Positions 1 through 11,631 are shown, counted from the stretch's first letter. The stretch is DNA of 64,000 nt from Epiperipatus broadwayi (GCA_028023455.1 JAQFVV010000141.1:1622056-1686055); one strand, 5' to 3'. Program-made: numbers and translations. The notes: a model not told the origin generated them from the letters alone.

Positions 1-865
1 TATTATATAAAGTTAATATTATGAAGTTGGAAAGGGATTATATCACTCTTTATTCAGTTTAGCTAAGTATATGTGTTTTCCCATGAGCACCACTAGATTG
101 TTTTAAATCTAGATAAATATCTGTTTAGAGAGTACTGAGTTCAAACTCATTCGTTACATTTTTATCACACATGACTTGGATGACTAATGAAAAAATGACA
201 TTCTTACATTTTATCTATATCGATAAAATTACAAGATCCCAATATTACCAAAATTTATATTATAGACATTGCTAGCTTATTAATGGCTTCTAAACAAGCA
301 TCGTGAAGACCATTATTAATATTGATGGCCATTTAAGTAGATTATTTATCACAATATAAAGGTGATAATGATGATGATAATGACCAGTATAGTTTATTGT
401 TCAAATGACATCCCCAATATTTAGATAATATTATTAAATCTTTAATGATGATAGTTTTAATTGTCATTGTTGTTATTTTATATGGAGAAATGAGATAACT
501 TATTTATTTCATTACTAATGTGACATAATTAATGTTTAGGATAGTTGCAATTGGGCTATAACGTTATATTTAATTAATTAGAAATAGACACCCAGATAGA
601 GCATGAGATGCATATATTCTTATTTATATGTTAGCATCATCCTTATTTAATTATAACTTGTATTTTGGATAAAACAGTGAATTCATTTCTCATTTAGTTT
701 ACTTGGGTTACAAATGATGAACCGCTGCAGCATATCATTATCCCTGTTTAGTGTGGTGCTACTATCATTTCATCAGTCATTTATTTATCTATACTGGGAC
801 AATGTTTACTTACTGTTACAAATAACAGATTAGATAAACATATATATATTAATAATGGATCATTT
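1..865. other. AT-rich non-coding sequence left of the assembly gap
   Basis: No ORF, RNA gene or complete mobile element is recognisable. The only texture is scattered runs of GAT/TGA triplets (near 363, 445, 715), which recur on the other side of the gap. Read as intergenic or intronic. Confidence 0.5.
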
Positions 866-1365
866 NNNNNNNNNNNNNNNNNNNNNNNNNNNNNNNNNNN
901 NNNNNNNNNNNNNNNNNNNNNNNNNNNNNNNNNNNNNNNNNNNNNNNNNNNNNNNNNNNNNNNNNNNNNNNNNNNNNNNNNNNNNNNNNNNNNNNNNNNN
1001 NNNNNNNNNNNNNNNNNNNNNNNNNNNNNNNNNNNNNNNNNNNNNNNNNNNNNNNNNNNNNNNNNNNNNNNNNNNNNNNNNNNNNNNNNNNNNNNNNNNN
1101 NNNNNNNNNNNNNNNNNNNNNNNNNNNNNNNNNNNNNNNNNNNNNNNNNNNNNNNNNNNNNNNNNNNNNNNNNNNNNNNNNNNNNNNNNNNNNNNNNNNN
1201 NNNNNNNNNNNNNNNNNNNNNNNNNNNNNNNNNNNNNNNNNNNNNNNNNNNNNNNNNNNNNNNNNNNNNNNNNNNNNNNNNNNNNNNNNNNNNNNNNNNN
1301 NNNNNNNNNNNNNNNNNNNNNNNNNNNNNNNNNNNNNNNNNNNNNNNNNNNNNNNNNNNNNNNNN
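866..1365. other. assembly gap of 500 N
   Basis: Exactly 500 consecutive N, the usual placeholder for a scaffold gap of unknown length. Apparent open frames across it contain only N and are meaningless. GAT-rich imperfect repeats lie on both sides, so a tandem repeat may have collapsed here. Confidence 0.99.
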
Positions 1366-4300
1366 TAGTGATGATGATACTAGCCATAGCTTATTAATAA
1401 ACTCACAACAATAAATTAATCTTTATAAACTCATATGCATTTATTAAAAATTATCCTATTTCAAACTGAGATTTAAATATTATATTTACTAGCATTTATA
1501 TAAGTTTATAGTTATTTACTAAAATACTTTTATAGTTAAAACCAGGATTTAATAATACTAGTGATGATGAATGATCATCATGAATCTCTATGCATGATAT
1601 TCATCTTTCTATAAATAAATCTTTATTTACTACATATATTAATTATGCTAAACATTAGATTTAATGATTATAATTTATTAATGATGATGATGGCAATCAT
1701 AACTCTTGTATAGTATTATTTGAAACATTTTAATCAATAATACGATATCCATCTTTGATGACGATGATCATAATTCATGGACACAACATAATTTTAGCTT
1801 AACACTTAAATACCTAAATGTAAATCAACATTCTAATTTACTTAACATTTTGCGAGCGCTTAATATTAGCAAGTGATTGCTCAATATTTACGAATGATGA
1901 TTCTTAATATCTGTGAGCGATGATGATGACAATAGAATTAAGACAAGAAAACATAATATTTTTAATAAGAACTTGGAAACCAATTAAAATATATAATTAT
2001 ATTTAATTAATACTATTATTCTTTCTTTCTTTAAAATCAAATTAATAATTAGATAAATGGCTTATTATTACATTAATTCAATACAAAACTAATACAAAAA
2101 ATTTATATAAGCACAACCAAATAAACTTAATATATAAGTTTGTCATTTTGGATATTTTAAAATAAGCTGGCTTAAAATGACATTTAAAAAAAAAAATATT
2201 TCATGGAATGCTTACTTAAAACTTTCCTAACTTATTATATTATAAAAATAAATTTCATATGTAGCTTGTGTGTTTTATTTCACTTCATTCAAATGTCATT
2301 CCTGCTTTATAATTTACTATATTTAAACTAACTAGGTATAACCTATTCTTTTGATGTGTTTGTATAAGCAATTACACATGCACACACATTCGGTAATGTT
2401 AACATATATGTTTAAAATGTAAACCCCTATATTAGAGATTAATACATAAATTACATATATATATATATATATAATATTCGTTGCAACCTTTTAGCAAAAG
2501 AAAATAAAATACTTTATATCAATTTTAATATGCAACAAGATAAAAAAACAAAAAAAAACATTATAAATGCATATATTTATAGGTTGCTCATTATCATAAC
2601 AACTGAAGAACAATTAAAAAAACATTTCAATATTACAATATAATAAAAAAATAATGAACATTTAAGTTTAAAGATTTAAACTGTATTTGTGTTATGTTAT
2701 GTGATATTGAGAATAACTATAGATAAACAAGCCCTTAATGTTTCTGTATCAAAAGAAAAAATAATGCCTTGAACAATAAATTAAGGTTTACTTTTAATAA
2801 GCAATAATAAAAGATCTGTTAACGAAAGTTCATAGTTACCCGATCACTTTCACTTCTTATAAATGTCCTGAGTTTGAATTTGCAGACTGCTTGTCTTTGC
2901 TCCATTTAAAAAAGAAAGTTCTTGCAGATACTTTAAGATAAACATGAATTAATTGACCTGCTTATTTCTTCAATTTTAAAATTATTTATTGTTGATACTT
3001 TTGATAATGCTGAATTCATTGATTGGCTTCATTCTACCATTTGAAAAAGAGTTATTATAAATACTTTTAGATAGGTATAAACTGGTGGATTTTCTTGTCT
3101 CTCCCATTTAAAAAAATCATTTTAGACACTTTAGATGACTGAGGAAAACTTTAACAAAAATTTGATTCATAGCTTCAAATTTGGCTATATATGTCTTTTA
3201 TACATTTTCTTTTCCTCTTCTTTCCCCTTCTCCATCCATCCAAATGTAATGAGCCTAGAATAGACGAGGAGCCAGAAAAGAAGCATTTCATATAGCTTGT
3301 GTGGTTGGCTTCAAACTCTATCATTTTGTTGGTTATTATTTGATTGGTATATGAGTCCACAGTAGCTTAGTGATTTTAACCCATTCTGTATTATTCCAGG
3401 AAGCAGAAAAAATGGTTTTAGCAATGCAAATTAATGGTATTATGCACAGCAAGATATTAATATCATTTTTATATAATTGTTAATAATTTCTTCCAAGTAA
3501 TTCAATTTTGTTCCATTCTTTTTTCTTTATCTTAATATTGCTGGAAGTTTCTTATATAGATGCACATCTTCGTCTATACTGGCTATAAAACAAGAGTCAT
3601 TTCCTTCCTTTTTTCACTTTTTAAAGAGTGAAACAAAAATCAAATTGCTCACTTTCTTTTTCCAAACATTAAAAAAAAAACTGATTGTTGCATCTCTTTT
3701 TAATAATAATGACTGAGTGATCTTTAAACATTTCTGTTTAATAAGAAGGTAAAAACTGAGTCATTACATCTCTGATTAATAATACTGACTGAGTGATCTC
3801 TCAATATTATTTCATTCATTTATATTGCCAATCTTTGGTCAAAGAAACTGACCACCTGCAAATCAATTATCTTGAAACATAAAATCAAAGCTTCTCAAGT
3901 TTGATGGTCTGTCGCAATTTTACAAAAAAATTAATAATCACCTTTTATTTCCTCAAAGCACCTCTCTCTTTTAAAAAAAAATCTTAGATACAGATAAATA
4001 CAATACAACAAAGCTGGCAATCTATAGTTATCAGAAATAGGTGTAAAGGCATTTTTGTGTTTATACAGACGTTTTCATTCTTTCACACTCTTTTGCACGT
4101 GTACATTTTTTTATCTCCTAATCTTGATCTGATCACCTTATTTTACACTTTCTTTTTGATCTACTTTATTTTAACAAAACGAAAGTTAAATAATTTAACA
4201 CATTATTCAATAAAAAATATAATAAATCAATATTAAATATTATTACCGTCTCTCTCTACAACTGCTTATTTATTAAGTATTTATATAGTGTTTAGGTGTA

Positions 4301-4506
4301 TCAGTGTTTATTAGATGGAGTGGAGAGAGGTAGGTGGTGTGAAAGTCTGTGCCCATATACCCTATATTACATATATATAGCCACAGGTATATAACAAGCC
4401 TGTGTTTCAGTTATTATAGACTATATAATAATAAATACACACATAAATCTATATATATAAAAGAAAAAAAAATTTAATTAAATAATAGGTATGTGGGTGA
4501 AATGAG

Positions 4507-4540
<34 letters not shown>

Positions 4541-4688
4541 CTTCCTTATTTATATACATTCCTTGTTGATATAGGTTTAAATTTTATTTCTAAACCCTGC
4601 ATTTTACAAGAACATAATATTTCTTTAACTATACATAATCATTGAAATAATTAATTTATGTATAATGGATAATATTATAAACTGATTT
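1366..4688. other. AT-rich non-coding sequence with short GAT repeats and a (TA)n tract
   Basis: No gene seen. Between 1366 and 1950 clusters of ATGATGATG recur about every 100-200 bp. Two stretches (about 2880-2960 and 3045-3135) share the arrangement CCATTTAAAAAA followed by a GATACTTTAGAT-like sequence. Near 3690-3800 a phrase containing GACTGAGTGATCT is present twice. A (TA)n tract occupies about 4509-4538. Confidence 0.45.
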
Positions 4689-4950
4689 TTGGTTTTTCCA
4701 TGTGCTGACCAATCTAAGGAATACTGGCTGATTAATTTCTTTAGAAACTCCTGCTTTAAAATCAACTCTTTTAAAACCTTTTATTGGCTCAGAGACATAG
4801 ATGATACATTTATCATTTTGCTCTGTGGCATATACAACTTATGCAGCATTTTCACATATAAAAAATATACATCCTAATATTAAGTTGACTTTTTCATAGC
4901 AATCTTATTATCAACGTGTCTATCATTCTCCTTATTCGTGTGCATCGCGA
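4689..4950 (+). pseudogene. Penelope-like element reverse transcriptase fragment (degenerate)
   Basis: A short open frame reads as the C-terminal palm of a Penelope-like reverse transcriptase. The catalytic motif C appears as DIDDTFIILL (family form YVDDTF), preceded by WLR where PLEs usually have a W-x-RYVDD block. The downstream NIHPNIKLTFS block, typical of PLE RTs, is present about 30 residues later but in another frame, so at least one frameshift separates them. The beginning of the frame (MVFP) sits where the MGSP block of PLE RTs belongs. The first Y of YVDD is lost and stop codons follow, so this is an old dead copy. It is the only RT piece of a family distinct from the PLEs at 25 and 42 kb and may belong with the GIY-YIG remnants at 14 kb. 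Family assignment rests on motifs recalled by eye. Confidence 0.6.
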
Positions 4951-5195
4951 TTATCAATTCCTGAAGTTAAATTACGCTTTATTACTTCATTCTTATTTGA
5001 ATAGTTTAGTGTAACCCTTCACTTTTGCTCATTACCACGATTAGTCTGTCATCGTTTAAGTTATTGTTTAGTGTTTGTCAATGACGTAAAACATATACCA
5101 TGAAATAATTAACATCACATATATGTTTTTACAATTTTTTTACCGTTTTTTTTTAATTATTTAATAATTACTATCCAATTTACTTCACCTATATA

Positions 5196-5638
5196 TATAT
5201 AAATAAACAATTTAATAGTAAAAATATTATATTTAATTTCTTTAGTAGAGCTTCCAATTATGTGGTAATCCTCTACAGCTTTAAATGCTTTTCAAATTTT
5301 AATTTTATGTAAATTTCCATAAGCTGTGTCCCTCCGTATTTGCAACTTGCCTATTAATAACATTATCTTTATATATATGTATTAAAATTGCTTCTTTCAT
5401 TTTCCTCTTTTTATGATTCCTTTCTTACATTAATATTTTTATTTCATTAATATTAAATATAAACCTATAATTACAAGTCATATCATGGTCAAAGAATAAC
5501 AATAAATTTGAAAATCATTTAAAGCTTATGATGATTACTACATAATTAAAGCCCTACTAAATAATTTAAATATAATATTTTTACCGATAAAATGTTTATT
5601 TATATATTACATATAATATTTTTATAACGGGTATTATA
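5196..5638 (+). repeat. hairpin element R, copy 2 (long inverted repeat with one-sided tail)
   Basis: Left arm about 5196-5300 and right arm about 5502-5610 are inverted copies of each other; the spacer of roughly 200 bp probably holds extra inserted sequence. The tail at 5611-5638 (starting ATATAATATTTTT) lies only on the right side and matches the tail of the copy at 8418-8708. No coding capacity. The left end abuts a short TA run. Confidence 0.6.
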
Positions 5639-6299
5639 TATATATGGTATTTCAAGTTCAATTATATAATAACTATTTAAATTATATCAATGTAGTTATT
5701 CACATTTATCACTTCAAACTTTGAAAAACATATGTCAGCATTTTTTTAAAAAAAATTCTATCAGATATAAATTCTGATCAAAGTTTAATTCAACATTTCC
5801 ATGGCTGAGGTCAGTGTGATTAGGATTTTAAGTTACCCTTACAATAATATTGAGACACTACTCTAGTTATTCCTTCATATCCTATACATTGTATCGCTAT
5901 CTTAATTTCATTGGGTATGCAGCATAGAGTTGAATATTCTGTCAATAGAATAATGAATAAACTTAGAATGATGAAATGTTTTCTTTAAAATAGCTGGTAA
6001 GGTAGGTTTTGAATTAAGTTGAAGTACAAATAATCTTCAATTTTTTAATGCCGGTTATAAAAAATGGTAAAGGAATAATTACTATTCCTGATATTAAATA
6101 TTTTTACATATCTTTAATTGTCTTAAAATCACTCATATTTTTGAAGAAAGAATATTTTTCCAAGAAACATCAAAAGGAGAAATGTGAAGTGTAATTGCGA
6201 AAGCTTATTTATTATATTTAGTTTTATCTTTTTTTTTACTATGCAAATCATATAATAAACCTTAGATTGATGTACCAAGAAAAGTCTTTTATTTAAAAG
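5639..6299. other. AT-rich non-coding sequence
   Basis: No ORF, repeat or RNA gene recognised. The stretch separates hairpin R from the LINE 3' region that begins near 6300. Confidence 0.4.
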
Positions 6300-7319
6300 A
6301 TATATTTATTAACATAACAAAATTGTACAGATGAATACTAAATACACTTTGTTAATGTTGGCTCAACTAATGCTGGTATTGGTTTTTTTTCCATCAAGAC
6401 TGGCTTAGTAATGTGGGAGTCCTAGATCTGGTAGATGTATGACAGAGCGATTCTCTGCACTAACAGGTTGTTGTATGAGTAAGTAGCATTCCATTTTGTT
6501 AGTATTGTCCACCCGTTTTGAGGTTGGCACAATAATGCTAATGTATCAGAACTGGAATACATGTGGTGTGGAATCAATGCCTCTTAAGTAGAATCCTGCA
6601 TGTTGCATTATAGATTACTTCATTTACAATACACCATAATGTCGATATATCAGGGTCAATATTCATGTAGAGTCTGTGTGCAATACTAGTAGGCTCCATG
6701 TATTTGTAAATAAAAATCTAGAGGATAATATCTTGTCCTTGTTTTGAAGGACGTTGTGCTTATTGAAAAATATAGCATTGGGGTCAGGTGTTGGTAGAAT
6801 AAACTTTGTTTTGCATCTTGTGTACCAAAAGGCATATGTCAGGAAGGTAGATAACCTAATAACTGTAAAGTCTCCAGAGGAGAGACAACCCCCGATGTCC
6901 AGGATTTTATCCACTGCTATAATGCAGTGTTGAGAGATAACACTTCTAATACACTTATAGCCTTGACATATATTTAACAGATGATTAAAGGTCTCCTCTC
7001 CTCTAGAGCAGGCATGACAAATTGGGTCTATTTTATTTAGAAACCGCGTGAAGTCTAAGAATATATTAGTTAGCACGGAGTCCATATTCATCTTGATCAA
7101 ATAATCCAAAAGTTCGGGCTCCAATAGCAGAAATTTAAATATTGTGATGATTCTATGATTGTTGCACCCTAGGTGAGTATACATAACTGTATTTTCAGGA
7201 TTCAGCAGGCAATGTGCCTGACAGATGCTGATTTTATTATTAAACCCTGCTGTTGAGTCCGTTGTATAGAAATTGTTGCTTAATAATGGTGTCAAGTACA
7301 CGAATAAATTATATTTCAC
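6300..7319 (-). pseudogene. non-LTR retrotransposon (LINE) ORF2 C-terminal fragment
   Basis: The open frame 6663-7319 (218 codons) reads like the region after the reverse transcriptase domain of a non-LTR retrotransposon. Near residues 101-118 it carries CHACSRGEETFNHLLNIC, a C-x2-C-x8-H-x4-C zinc motif of the kind found at the C-terminus of many LINE ORF2 proteins. The fragment at 48.3-49.1 kb has the same arrangement (CILCKKDSETFDHIL), so two members of one lineage are present. The RT and endonuclease domains are missing upstream, as expected for 5' truncation. The 300 or so bases at 6340-6660 are less AT-rich and probably are the 3' untranslated region. I cannot assign a clade. The cysteine motif could in principle come from another zinc-ribbon protein. 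Confidence 0.6.
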
Positions 7320-8067
7320 TGATTTATATTTTATGAATATAAAATGAACCCAGAATATATTTTGTCTAATTAAAATATTAAATAAAACATCTTATTTTAA
7401 ATTTCATGAAAATAAATCAATTAATACTATTTTATTTATTAAATTGTTAGTGAATCTAACAATTTTGAGATGTACATAGTGGAATTTGATTTTTTTACTT
7501 ATGATAAATAAGCTAGAGTGAAGGCTTTTACATTTGTGATTGTTCTGTTTTGGTAGTATGTAATCACATTATATTTATGTATAATTTTGTGTATAACTTT
7601 ATAGAGATTAGTATTATATTTATTAGCTTTAGTGATATTTAACTGTAGAATTATTGTATAAATTTTGTTTTATTAGCCAGAATATATTTTTTTTTATAAA
7701 ACATTATGTTAGCATTATTAATTTCTCTATTCACTTCCATGAACATATAACGTATTTTCTACATAATAAATGATATGAATTTATTGAGATTATGATTATT
7801 ATTCAGAATTAAATACTGGAATTAGTTCATTATTACAATATTATTTTAGTCATAATTAATTATTCAAACTGATGCCAGGTAAGTTAAACAAATTTTACTT
7901 ATTGTCATATTATTCAGATTATGCTATCAATTTATCATGCCACATAATAAATAAAAGCACTTGGATATTATAATATTTATTATTATTATTGGTATTATAC
8001 TAGATAAGGTTACTAAACATTAGGCACAAGATAAATTATTAATATGATTGAGTGGTAGACTACTTTA

Positions 8068-8127
<60 letters not shown>

Positions 8128-8304
8128 ATGTGTATTTGTTTAAAAGAACCATATATTATTAATTATTAAATTTTGAGCTAATCCGATATAGAAAATTATC
8201 TTAAGATATTATTAGTATATTTTTTCTTATTTTATTAAGTGAGAGCAAACAGACAGATTATTATATTAAACATTATTCATTTTCTTAAATATCGGTTTAG
8301 CAAT
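7320..8304. other. AT-rich non-coding sequence with an (ATT)n microsatellite
   Basis: No gene seen. A pure ATT trinucleotide array of about 60 bp lies at 8067-8127, with a shorter ATT run just before it near 7976-7995. Confidence 0.5.
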
Positions 8305-8306
8305 GG

Positions 8307-8393
8307 TAGTTAATTAAAATAAAATTATAATCATAATAAAAATAATAAATTTAATGATAAAAAACTATTATAAACAGTCTTTCAATCTGCAGA
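8307..8393 (-). repeat. hairpin element S, truncated copy
   Basis: On the minus strand this matches one arm plus the one-sided tail of the complete copy at 20049-20270: the tail (8307-8343, containing TAATCATAATAAAAATAATA) is followed by arm sequence with AACAGTC and CTGCAGA. The copy stops at 8393, where a short TA run begins, and the second arm is absent. The end opposite the tail is the missing one, as in 5' truncation. Confidence 0.6.
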
Positions 8394-8417
8394 TATATAT
8401 ACATGCACAATATATAA

Positions 8418-8708
8418 GTAATATACAAATAATTTAACGGTAAAACAAAAATATTAATTTTTAAATTCTTTAGTAACGCTTTCAGTTATGTAGTAATCCT
8501 CCTCAGCAATAAATGAACTTCAAATTTTAACATAAATATGGGTATAAACGGCTTATGGAAATTTAAGTAATGTTAAAATTTGAAGATCATTTATTGCTGA
8601 TGAGGATTACTAAAAAGGGCTACTAAGGAATTTAAAATTTTATATTTTGTTTTAAAGTTAAATTGTTTGTATATTACATATAATATTTTTTCGTAAGAAG
8701 TACTATAA
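8418..8708 (+). repeat. hairpin element R, copy 1
   Basis: Inverted arms of about 110 bp: 8418-8531 and 8570-8677, with landmarks GTAATATACAAA at the left end and TTTGTATATTAC at the right. The loop is about 38 bp. A tail at 8678-8708 follows the right arm only and matches the tail of the 5.2-kb copy. No coding capacity. Confidence 0.7.
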
Positions 8709-8745
8709 TCTTGTATTTAATATATATATAATATAAGTATAATAG

Positions 8746-8911
8746 AACAATCCACTAGAATAAAACTACAATACGTAGCAATACGTTTATAACGTATTGC
8801 TTCTTAACATGACGGAATACGCCGAATCTTGCTATAGCAAATGATATTAATCGTCAATTTTATATAGACATTTTTTTTAAAAAAAATGTAGTTTTATTCT
8901 AGTGGATTGTT
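8746..8911 (+). mobile_element. short hairpin element derived from the end of PLE family II
   Basis: Perfect 24-bp terminal inverted repeats (AACAATCCACTAGAATAAAA... at 8746-8769, its complement at 8888-8911). The interior matches the terminal untranslated region of the PLE at 41225-42924: both contain GTATTGCT, then a TTAA followed by ATG-x-CGGAAT, an AGCAAA block, and AATTTTATATA before the final TTTTATTCTAGT. It is therefore a non-coding, PLE-derived element that has lost RT and endonuclease. TA-rich sequence flanks it on the right. Confidence 0.65.
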
Positions 8912-9691
8912 ATATATATATATATATATCATGCTTACAATTTACACATCAAACTATAATTCAAGTAATATTTTATCCATAATATAGTTTGTATTTTTTT
9001 TATTAACCAGGTCAATGCTGTTTAAGATTCATGTTTAGATTTATTATTTTCCTGATTAAAAACTTCAGTCCCATCATTTCCCCTTTCTAATATTTAATTG
9101 ATTTATCATTATTTCATCAGAATAATTCAGAAGATTGTTGACATGAAGAAGTTGGTGGAATTTCTTTCTCCATTTATTATTATAATATCAATTTACTAAG
9201 ACTAGTACATACATGTATCAGTCATTTTTGTATAATTTGCCCACATAACCATGATTCTTTTTTTAATATTAGTTATCTTGATTTTATTAAAAATATATAT
9301 TTAATAAATCCATTTTACACCATGTTGTTTTCAGACATAATTGCTTAATGTAGAAATAATGGGATTCGATATGAAAAGTGTGTAAATGAATGTAGTTATT
9401 AAATATTCATCAATTTTTAACCTTGATATTTGTACCACCTTTTTTTTTTGTTCTAATGTACCATTTATATAATAAAGCATATGTGACTTGATTGTGGATT
9501 GGCATCATATTTTTTCCTGAATGCAAAACTTTCAATATTTTTCATAAAACTTCATTTCAATAGATAACAACAATGGGATTTCAAGTGTAAACTACTTAAT
9601 TATTTTCATCCTATTCAATATACCGATTGCAATCACCATTGAAGACTGCATCCTTATAATTTATTTCCATTTAAATTTGCTCTTAGTTTGT
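8912..9691. other. AT-rich non-coding sequence
   Basis: Begins with a short (TA)n tract. No ORF or RNA gene. Nothing repeated elsewhere in the window was recognised. Confidence 0.4.
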
Positions 9692-10193
9692 GTTATGTAT
9701 GTGTATAATTATAATACACATATACTCAAAATAATGATAGTAAATGTTTAATGAGATATTATTTTATATAGCGCTATGTTTATTTATGTAATAGTAATAC
9801 ATGCGCTTTAAAGATATTATATAAATGAATACTCAATTTTTCCAGACACGAGATATAGTATTTTAGAAAGAATGGAATAAGATTTGCCCACACATAAACG
9901 TTTGGGTCGGAAAGAATGGGTGGATTCATTCCATTCTTTCTAAAATACTATATCTCGTGTCTGGAAAAATTGAGTATTCATTTATATAATCTCTTTAAAG
10001 CGCATGTGCATTGGCTTAGTCGTTTGTATTACTACTAATAGTAAATGTTGTAAATAGGGATTTAATACATAATTTACGTATGTATATGTGATAAATTATA
10101 CACATACATACGTTTAAACATTAAATCCTTATTTACAACATTTACTATTATTATTTTGCGTGTATGTATATTTTAATTACACACTTACATAAC
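9692..10193 (+). repeat. hairpin element V, complete copy, interrupted by element P
   Basis: Outer inverted repeat beginning GTTATGTATGTGTATAATT and ending in the complementary arm CACACTTACATAAC. The centre (about 10060-10135) folds on TACGTATGTATATG / ACACATACATACG. The left arm is split at 9748 by a hairpin of family P; removing 9749-10037 and one 12-bp repeat restores a left arm that pairs with the intact right arm. A shorter copy lies at 10887-11008. Confidence 0.7.
9749..10037 (+). mobile_element. hairpin retroposon P, copy 1, with 12-bp target duplication
   Basis: Non-coding element flanked by the direct repeat ATAGTAAATGTT (9737-9748 and 10038-10049). A one-sided left tail (ATTATTTTATATAGCGCTAT) is followed by long inverted arms, about 9790-9885 and 9927-10035, which share TATAGTATTTTAGAAAGAAT and its complement. 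The loop side holds TTTGGGTCGGAAAGAATGGG and GGATTC, and the right end has GCGCATGTGCATTGGCTTA. Both patterns recur in the copies at 44.4 and 49.9 kb. The insertion lies inside element V, so the empty site can be inferred. Confidence 0.75.
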
Positions 10194-10886
10194 AATGTTA
10201 GATCCACCAGTTATAATACTCACTGGCGAACAATCTATGCAGTAACCTAACCTCTGCACTGATTATATATGCATACAATAATTTTATCACAAAGACTAAC
10301 GCCGGTGGAATAAGAAAACAGATTTAATTATAATACACTAATATATACATATTTACAGTAGTACATTAAAACAACCATAATCTATTTATATTAACAAACC
10401 CAAAGGTATACAAAAATAGTAATGAAGATCTATGCGACCTACTTTATATGCTGACTCTTGGACGTTCGGAGGCCAGCTGTACGCTCTGGGGCCACCGTTC
10501 TAAATAAGCGACGTTCAGCGCCTTTCCCAGTTCATCTGCATTGGTAGAGCTCCCAATTTTAAGTATCAAATCCTTTACACTTTCACTCATTTTTCCAGTC
10601 CTGATTTTCTGGATTTGAAAGGTCAAATCTTGTCCATCCTGGTCGGATCAATCCCTCCCAGTTTACCTATTGGCTTAAGTTTTACTTTGATTGATTACCC
10701 TTTGCAGTTCGATTGCTTTTTAATTAATCATCTTGTTTATCTGCAAAGTTCCTTCGTTAATTAACCTTTCTATTTAAAAGGATTTTTTGACATATTGTTT
10801 TAGAACATAACACAACTATTAAAGTATAATATTTTAAATTAATGAAGTATTTTTTATGTTCACGTATATATATATATATATATATA
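10194..10886. other. non-coding sequence with a GC-richer patch of unknown nature
   Basis: At 10440-10690 base composition changes sharply towards GC compared with its surroundings. On the minus strand this patch has CCAATAGG near 10675, a 60-codon frame (10626-10444) and ATATAAAG near 10445, in that order. The arrangement could be a promoter or LTR U3, or a fragment of a coding exon. I do not recognise the peptide. The rest is AT-rich, and a (TA)n tract ends at 10886. Confidence 0.3.
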
Positions 10887-11008
10887 ACTTACGTATGTAT
10901 ATGCAATAAATTATACACATACATACGTTTAAATATTAAATCCCTATTTACAACATTTACTATTATTATTTTGTGTGTATGTGTATTTTAATTATACACA
11001 TACATAAC
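10887..11008 (+). repeat. hairpin element V, truncated copy
   Basis: Matches the loop and right arm of the complete V copy (TACGTATGTATATG, then TTTACAACATTTACTATTAT, ending CACATACATAAC). The outer left arm is absent, and the copy begins directly at a (TA)n tract. Loss of one end with the other intact resembles 5' truncation. Confidence 0.65.
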
Positions 11009-11507
11009 AGTTTGTAATTCCATTACTGATATTACTTATGTGCGACAAACTTCATATGATATTTTATTATAGAGAGATCATACAGTAATCTAGATCTTAT
11101 CTATTTTTCACTATTCTGTTCAGTTTACAATTCACTTGTTTTACTTTCTATATTACCTCAATACTTACAAAGCATATTGTCCAAATATTCACACACACCA
11201 CACACAAATAAATTCTTAAGTAGCCTTTTCTTAAAGAACTATAGTTCCTATCAAAATAAAGCTAATAAGAAATTTTACTTTCTATTTATGTAAGAAAATA
11301 ATACCAGTTCTCTACTATCATTAAGCTCATATGTTTACTTACGATCAAAACCTTGAAGTTTATTGATTATCCAAAGAATGGTAATTAGATATAAACATAT
11401 CTTTTTGATCAAATTAAATCTTAACAATATTACTAACAGAGTTTTTTTTATATACATCATCATTAAACAGTTATAAGAGCAGTAATTGTTATCCAACAAG
11501 TAACATG
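11009..11507. other. AT-rich non-coding sequence
   Basis: Nothing recognised apart from the 13-bp left target duplication of the SINE at 11495-11507. Confidence 0.4.
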
Positions 11508-11618
11508 GGGTCAAGCGTTGTTAACCGAGAGGTTATCGCAGCCGCCTTGCAAGCAAGTAGTTGTTTGCATACATTTGTGGATTCGCCTACCGGACGATGC
11601 TATGACATGAAAAAAACA
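11508..11618 (+). mobile_element. tRNA-like SINE, about 111 bp
   Basis: A GC-richer block flanked by the 13-bp direct repeat AACAAGTAACATG (11495-11507 and 11619-11631). It ends in an A-rich tail (GAAAAAAACAA). Internally, AACCGAGAGGTTATCGC resembles the A box of tRNA-Leu/Ser-type genes, and GTGGATTCGCCTACC about 50 bp later is a rough B box. Target duplication, A tail and promoter-like boxes are what a tRNA-derived SINE shows. The cloverleaf is not intact, so it is not a functional tRNA gene. Confidence 0.55.
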
Positions 11619-11631
11619 AACAAGTAACATG

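Noticed and set aside
855-1397. Open frames spanning the N run
   Set aside because: They consist almost wholly of unknown residues from the assembly gap.
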